Positions 59,060-64,000 of a stretch of DNA of 64,000 nucleotides are shown here, piece after piece; positions within the stretch are counted from its first letter, which is position 1; each line of letters opens with the position of its first letter. Under the pieces are notes generated by a model. It made no database searches, was not told where the DNA came from, and saw only the letters and a program-made list of their open reading frames with translations. The translations under genes and the position numbers were made by a program. Origin of the DNA: Siniperca chuatsi. Lineage: Eukaryota; Chordata; Actinopteri; Centrarchiformes; Sinipercidae. The stretch covers positions 7,735,733-7,799,732 of the forward strand of contig NC_058052.1 of the NCBI RefSeq assembly GCF_020085105.1, written 5' to 3'.

Positions 59060-60440
59060 GATTTCCTCATTTTGTTTGAATTGTATCATGCAGCCAGATC
59101 ATGGAACCAATGGATACTGTGAGCAACTCTTACTACTGATATGACAGGAGCTCAAACTTGGACTGTGTCCTCGCTCTGTTTCCTTATAGCAGATATTTAG
59201 TCACCGGTGATGGATTTGCTCAAAGCCTTTACATCTAGCTGTCTGTTTTCATTGGAAGCTAGGCAGTACAACTGCAGACAGATAGCATCTCTGCTCCTGT
59301 GATGTTGTGGAGCTCTCCACTCATCAAGCGCCAACCAGCGGCAGCATGGCCGCGCCCTGCCCTACCTTAAGAAAATAAACTCGGATCTTTTTGGTTACAG
59401 TTACAAACAATTCATTTCCCTTTGTTTGCTTTGCAGATAATATTTAGGGCACTTAGAAGTGATGTGGTTAGTACTTGTCTTATCACTGTTCATTTTCTAC
59501 ACCACCCACAGTAAGTAGGCGTGATGGTTAGCACAAAGATTAATGTTTGCATGACCTGAATGATGTATGTTTTTTTTTTTTCTTTTAGTACATTTTGATT
59601 AGTTAGTGGTTGGAACATTGTCAACTGTGTCAAATCACCCAGTTTCTTACTTGCCAGTGAGAAAGATCATTGTGCCTACTTTATCTTAATTTAGTAATTA
59701 TCTGCTAATCATGCAGTACAATTTGCACTCTGCCACAGCTCACTACATCTTTTTTTTTTTTCTTGATGTTGTAATCTGTGTCGGCATGCTGTGCCTGATC
59801 ACAATCCAGAGACCGAGACAGAAAGAGTGAGAGCAACTACAGAGAACAGTAGCCCACCGCCAAATCATGCCCTGTTAGAAAAATCCATTCACACATACTA
59901 GACACCTCAGTACACACACGTGCAGTCGCACATTCCATCTACCATCAGCACCACCATGTCAGACGACATTGTCAGATGACCCTTGTACCCACTGATCCTT
60001 CATATAAAAAGGTGTTTATGTCGCTCTGGTGTTTGACAGAGTACCAGCAGGATTAAAGCAGCCTTGCGGTAAAAAGACTTTGATCAGCTCTCTCCTCTCC
60101 TCTCCAAACCCACAGTGTCATGTTGACTTACAGATCCCAGAGCTGAAATCGCTCTTTGTTTCCCCTCCACCTGCCCATTGGTCCAAGTCAGTGTATTAAT
60201 TAGTGGGTTCAGGAATAAGGTGAAGCAGCTTATCTCTGCTGATGTTTTCAATGCACCTTTGGTTTGTCATTGTTAGTGACCCAGAGAAAAGGTGGTGTGA
60301 ATTAAAGGTGCTGCCGAATTTCTCTCCAACCCACCCACCTACGCAAAATTTCACTACTTGACTTCTGTATTGTAGTCAGTCAGGACCGAGCAACCAAAAA
60401 CTGTGCCAGTTGCTATCGTTGTAATTCTTAGAGTTCATAT
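59060..60440. other. intronic stretch, nothing recognised
   Basis: No exon or repeat family recognised; two T-runs at about 59572 and 59752. Confidence 0.4.
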
Positions 60441-60454
60441 TAATTCCAAGTTGT

Positions 60455-60760
60455 AATATGGGCATAATGGCGCACACTTTCAGACAGTCATTGCTCAAAA
60501 GTATTGTTGAGCAAATATTGTATTGTTGAGAGCAATTGTGTTCAAACCCTGCATACTTTGTCACCTCCGCACACCTGGCCAGTCACTGCATGAAGTGGGC
60601 ATGCTCATCATATTGTCTGTTTTGGAAAGAAGAAAAAATAGATAGATGCAGCAATTGTTATGTCAGAAAGGTGTGGGGGGTTACAGACACTGTTCAACCA
60701 TCCACCAAGCACTTCTTTTGAAGCATACTGACGCCTTTAATCTGTGTCTCACACTTGTGA
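60455..60760 (+). repeat. dispersed repeat C, copy 1
   Basis: GGGCATAATGGCGCACACT, CAAACCCTGCATACTTTGTCACCTCC, GCACACCTGG, CACTGCATGAAGTGGG, AAGCACTTCTTTTGAAGCATACTGACGCC. The same order recurs at 63660-63925. I do not recognise the family. Confidence 0.6.
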
Positions 60761-61156
60761 ATGTAATAATCTGTGTGAATGTGAAGCGTGGAGTACACAC
60801 AAGCATGCTCCTTCTAGTTTGCCAGAATAAATAAAGGAGGAAAAAAATGCCTTTATGTTCAAGCCAAGCATATGCATCCCAATAGGGCATAATCAGAACT
60901 CATTATTTTCAGTTTGTATCAAAGAAAATATCCAGGAGTTTCTGTGTTTATGCCACTTATGGTGGTCATTGCCTTCTTGCAGCAGGAAACAGTAACTTTT
61001 TTGGGTGCGGAGGACATAAAATCTGTGAAAATCAGTTCAAAACAATTTTCCATTTTAATAAATCTGTTGTTTTTTTTCTCTGTAAAAACTGGGAATGGTG
61101 AGCCAAGCAATATAGCCTGATACACAACTGATCAACACAATATTGTCTCACCACAG

Positions 61157-61232
61157 GTATGCCATCATGTGTGGAATTATGGCAGAATATGATACAGTAC
61201 AGAACAAAATAAAGAACGGATACATCTTTAAG
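61157..61232 (+). CDS. rmdn2: rmdn2 coding exon 5
   Basis: The first base completes Trp263 (TG|G); the rest encodes residues 264-288, starting [12 protein letters not shown] and ending NGYIFK. It parallels human YAVLCGYVSEFEGLQNKINY. The acceptor is CCACAG, the donor GTAAGT, a perfect match to the consensus. It lies in the TPR-like domain. Confidence 0.93.
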
Positions 61233-61813
61233 GTAAGTTGTTTAACCCAGACAGTACTCTAGTCCTATGTTGTGTCTGGGACTGTGCACATTCTGAAATG
61301 TGTTGTGACTACTTAATGAAATGTTTGCACTACTAAGTGTGTATACATTTTTCATATATATATATATTGGGCATCGTGTCTCCCATGTACTTGGAGTAGA
61401 GGGAATAGCTACTCATATCATTTAAGCCAGTAAGCCACTCCTACAGCCATTCAGTTGCATAAGATGGTGTGGAACAGCAGCACGTAGCATTTTATCTTCT
61501 GTCAGCGGCTTCCCCCAAACACTGTGTACCTGCAAAACTCTTGACAGGTGAAAGAGAGAGCGCTGGAGAGGGAAGATATGAAAAAAAAAAAAAAAACTGA
61601 ATCAGAGAGAGGGAGAATGGAAAAGAACGAGGGAGGGTGTGTGACAGCCAGGAGAAGTGTGGTCGCTCAGCGAGATTGCGTGTGTGAGAGGTGTTTGTGA
61701 AATACTTGTGGGTTGGTGAAGCAGGACAGATCAGGTCAGAACAGAAGGCAGTGGAAATAGCAGTCATGTCATGAATCAACAGTGAAAATCTGTCTGTCTG
61801 CCTCCCCTCCCAG
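61233..61813 (+). other. rmdn2: rmdn2 intron 5
   Basis: 581-nt phase-0 intron. It contains a 16-A run at about 61581-61596 within a purine-rich stretch and an AT dinucleotide run at about 61354-61367. Confidence 0.85.
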
Positions 61814-61891
61814 GATCATCTGGATAAAGCCATTGAGCTGAAGCCACAAGACCCCATGTCCTACTACCTGCTGGGCCGCTGGTGCTACGCT
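61814..61891 (+). CDS. rmdn2: rmdn2 coding exon 6
   Basis: Encodes residues 289-314, starting [14 protein letters not shown] and ending GRWCYA. It corresponds to human EHLDIAIKLLPEEPFLYYLKGRYCYT and contains the hydrophobic spacing of a TPR helix pair. The acceptor is CTCCCCTCCCAG, the donor GTATGTG. Phase 0 at both ends. Confidence 0.93.
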
Positions 61892-63352
61892 GTATGTGAC
61901 TCTGCCGACACAGTGCACCACGCATATATCTCTCCCATCTCTCCTCACATGACAAACAGTAAATTTATGGAGGCTGACATGTCTGCGTGACCTCCTACCT
62001 CCCTTTGCTAACCCACCCACAGTTTCCCCTCATTCATTCCCACTGTTTAGACTTCCCTGAGGTTTGTTTTTCCATCTGTGATATTCACAGAAAGCACTAC
62101 GGGAGGTTAACACCAGCCATTGTTAGCTGTAAATCAGATTGTAAGAGGGAGATATTTTCATCCTGTCTCTATTCGGCTCACGTTCTTTCAGTGCAAGCAG
62201 TTGTTTTTGATGCAGCTGATGATTGACCATCATTTCTTGCCTGTCAATCATTTCATCTCTACTGGTATTTTTGAAAATAATGTGTGGTGATGAATTACTG
62301 TCATTTAGATATAAAGGTTTACAAACCTGCTGCTGCTGAGTGTTCCCTTTGTTTCATGAGCAATTTATCACTTATCACGCAACTTGGTGCCAGTTGTCAA
62401 ACTAACTGCCTGAAAGGAAGGAAGCTATTACAGAGATTGCTCTGATTACATTTTATAATACTCACCTACACTGTTGGTACCAGAGAAGGAGTGAGGGACT
62501 GTGCAAATTTAGTGGAGGAGTAACACCTGATATTTTCAGGGATTGAGTTTTATGGGCTGTCTGTGGAGCGTTCATGTTCAACAATGATCTACTGTTTGTA
62601 TTCAGCCAGCGGTTCTGTTTGAAAGGTCCTGTGATGACGCCAAAGCAATGCTACACCTGCAATTAGACGTTGCTCTGATGAATGGTGCGAGGCTGGAACA
62701 TTACATGTTTGACCCAGGCTTCTCCTGGCCATTATCATCTTCTGCGAATAGTGTCACTGGAAAAATATCAGTGCACAGGGTACCTATGGTCATGGAAATA
62801 CTGGAAAAGCCACAGTTGGGAAAGTGTGTTTTTCTGGCCTGGAATAGTTATGAAAAATGATACATAACCAAACCGGCAAGAAACGAATACCCACAAAATT
62901 CATCCTATGTTTCCATTAACTGTTAAAGCACTTAATTTCACTGTTGGTTGCTCAGAGATGTAATTGCATTTAACAGACTAAAAGGAAAAATCTTCACATT
63001 AAATAAATATCTCAATAGATATAAATAGTTAAACATAGAATATTAATTGTAGAATTTTCACTTCATGTCATTGAAAAGTTCTGGAAACCCGAGGGAATGT
63101 TGACCCTTTTTGAAAATCTCGTTTTTGCTGACCTCCAGTGGTTTAACTTGTCACCTTGCTTCCGTGATGTACAGCTGGACTCCAGGATCACTGTGACATT
63201 CCTGTCACCACAACCACACCCAATCACACCCAGCATGTAAAACTTTGACCCAGAGAGGGCAGTGATACACTGCTTTTAAGCCTGGTGTTAAGTTGCTCTT
63301 AAACTAATATGCAGAATTGTTTTTTAACTTGAGGTGTTTCATTATTTTGCAG
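61892..63352 (+). other. rmdn2: rmdn2 intron 6
   Basis: 1,461-nt phase-0 intron. A segment at about 62760-62870 (GGTCATGGAAATACTGGAAAAG, CTGGCCTGGAATAG) resembles parts of the repeat at 41823. The rest is unrecognised. Confidence 0.8.
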
Positions 63353-63451
63353 GTGGCTCAGTTATCATGGATTGAGAGGAAAGTTGCTGCAACATTATTT
63401 GGTGAGCCTCCAAGTGCCACAGTTGAAGACGCACTGAAGAATTTTCTTAAG
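63353..63451 (+). CDS. rmdn2: rmdn2 coding exon 7 (last in window)
   Basis: Encodes residues 315-347, beginning [20 protein letters not shown] and ending NFLK. It matches human [33 protein letters not shown] nearly residue for residue; this is the most conserved block of the family. The acceptor is TTATTTTGCAG, the donor GTACTG at 63452. The following human segment (AEELCPGYSNPNY) is not present before 64000, so at least one more exon lies outside. Confidence 0.94.
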
Positions 63452-63659
63452 GTACTGTAATTCATTCTGTAATCATTCCCCTCTGTACTTTTTACTCTAG
63501 GTTTGGCTCCTTAAGTCTGGCATATGCTAAAAACGAACTAGTTCTTAAAATGTGTCGCCCACGTCTGAATTAAAGTGTTTATAGCTGTTTCACCCCAAAT
63601 TAAAAACACGGTGTGAGATGCCTGCCATCATAGAGAGGGGTGAGACGCAATGACTCGTA

Positions 63660-63925
63660 CACATGGGGATAACGGTGCGCACTTTGTTGCTTCCTGTAAT
63701 ACACACAAGTGATGGAAATAGTTGTGTGAAGAATAAAGCTTCAAATGCTGCCTATTTTCTCACCTCCACACACCTGGACTAACACTGCATAACGTGGGAG
63801 TGACTTTTAGTTTCAGAAACGTTTAGTTTCAGAAAGCTATGGGGGATGGGGTTTCAGATGTGGTTTGATGGTCCGATAAGCACTTTCTTTGAAGCATACT
63901 TACGCCTTTAGGAATGCTCAGTCTG
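63660..63925 (+). repeat. dispersed repeat C, copy 2
   Basis: GGGGATAACGGTGCGCACT, CAAATGCTGCCTATTTTCTCACCTCC, ACACACCTGG, CACTGCATAACGTGGG, AAGCACTTTCTTTGAAGCATACTTACGCC. Same orientation as copy 1 at 60455, in a different rmdn2 intron. It contains a small local duplication of TTTAGTTTCAGAAA at about 63806-63836. Confidence 0.6.
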
Positions 63926-64000
63926 TGTGCATTGTATATTAACGGAGTTAACTAGAAAATAATTACACAAAAATAGGGACTGATGGTTTCATTTCTTATG

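Larger units (their letters stand above)
51582..61156 (+). other. rmdn2: rmdn2 intron 4 (9.6 kb)
   Basis: Phase-2 intron with donor GTAGGAG at 51582 and acceptor CTCACCACAG ending 61156. It contains the MITE at 54477, an AT-rich repeat at 55210, another at 57731, a foldback or MITE at 58203, repeat C copy 1 at 60455, and repeat-free blocks at 53090-53300 and 56080-56640. No exon recognised. Confidence 0.85.
38958..64000 (+). other. rmdn2: rmdn2 gene, 5' and central part (3' end outside window)
   Basis: The span from the splice acceptor before the ATG to the window end contains seven coding exons. Spliced, they give 1041 nt, 347 codons, with no frame break. Human RMDN2 has about 410 residues, so roughly the last 60-70 are missing to the right. 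Intron sizes are 10,637, 110, 1,080, 9,575, 581 and 1,461 nt, then an open one from 63452. All visible junctions are GT-AG and their phases agree (2,0,1,2,0,0,0). RMDN proteins are membrane-anchored, coiled-coil and TPR-like proteins linked to microtubules and to ER contacts. RMDN2 is preferred to RMDN1 or RMDN3 by its length, the SSEEAESEGG motif and the cdc42ep3 neighbour. Confidence 0.9.

Noticed and set aside
62648..62860. 70-codon plus-strand frame between rmdn2 exons 6 and 7
   Set aside because: Part of it resembles the repeat at 41823; exon 6 joins exon 7 directly in phase 0 with strong homology.
1..64000. CRISPR arrays, operons, phage or toxin-antitoxin genes
   Set aside because: None seen. 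The sequence is intron-bearing vertebrate DNA, and its tandem repeats are microsatellites or minisatellites.

Overview
The window is vertebrate nuclear DNA, most likely from a percomorph (spiny-rayed) teleost. Genes are sparse and split by long introns with GT-AG splice sites. There are CA/GT microsatellites, a LINE tail and many short interspersed elements of kinds I recognise from memory of teleost genomes. I see no bacterial, viral or organellar features. Two protein-coding genes can be read with confidence, and they are divergently oriented.

(1) cdc42ep3 (Borg2) is on the minus strand. Its complete single-exon coding region is 9146-10225. A probable non-coding first exon lies at about 14697-15045, ending in a clean GTGAGT donor, so positions 10234-14696 are read as intron 1. 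The protein acts downstream of the GTPase Cdc42 on septins and actin.

(2) rmdn2 (regulator of microtubule dynamics 2, FAM82A family) is on the plus strand. Seven coding exons were reconstructed at 38967-39412, 50050-50227, 50338-50440, 51521-51581, 61157-61232, 61814-61891 and 63353-63451. They splice in frame to 347 codons. The last roughly 60-70 codons lie beyond the right edge. A non-coding first exon and promoter are suggested at about 37430-37925. The gene pair and its orientation match the human CDC42EP3-RMDN2 neighbourhood on chromosome 2p22, which supports both calls.

Layout: 1-9145 is sequence 3' of cdc42ep3 with a few old repeats. 9146-15080 is cdc42ep3 with its intron and promoter. 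15080-36090 is a roughly 21-kb intergenic stretch of microsatellites, MITE/SINE-like repeats and apparently unique DNA. 36100-37226 is a 5'-truncated LINE of the CR1/L2/Rex type whose 3' untranslated part carries an identical-looking 161-bp tandem duplication. 37430-64000 is rmdn2 with 10.6-kb and 9.6-kb introns full of repeat remnants.

No new multi-gene system was found. The observations most worth checking are a candidate phospho-FFAT motif in Rmdn2 that is assembled across a splice junction, an enlarged Ser/Asn/Gly-rich linker in Cdc42ep3, the LINE 3' UTR duplication, a long foldback repeat at 2725-2898, an inferred 356-bp MITE at 54477-54832, and several dispersed families with two or more copies inside the window. 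Repeat calls rest on comparisons made by eye within the window and on memory of teleost repeats, so family names are withheld.
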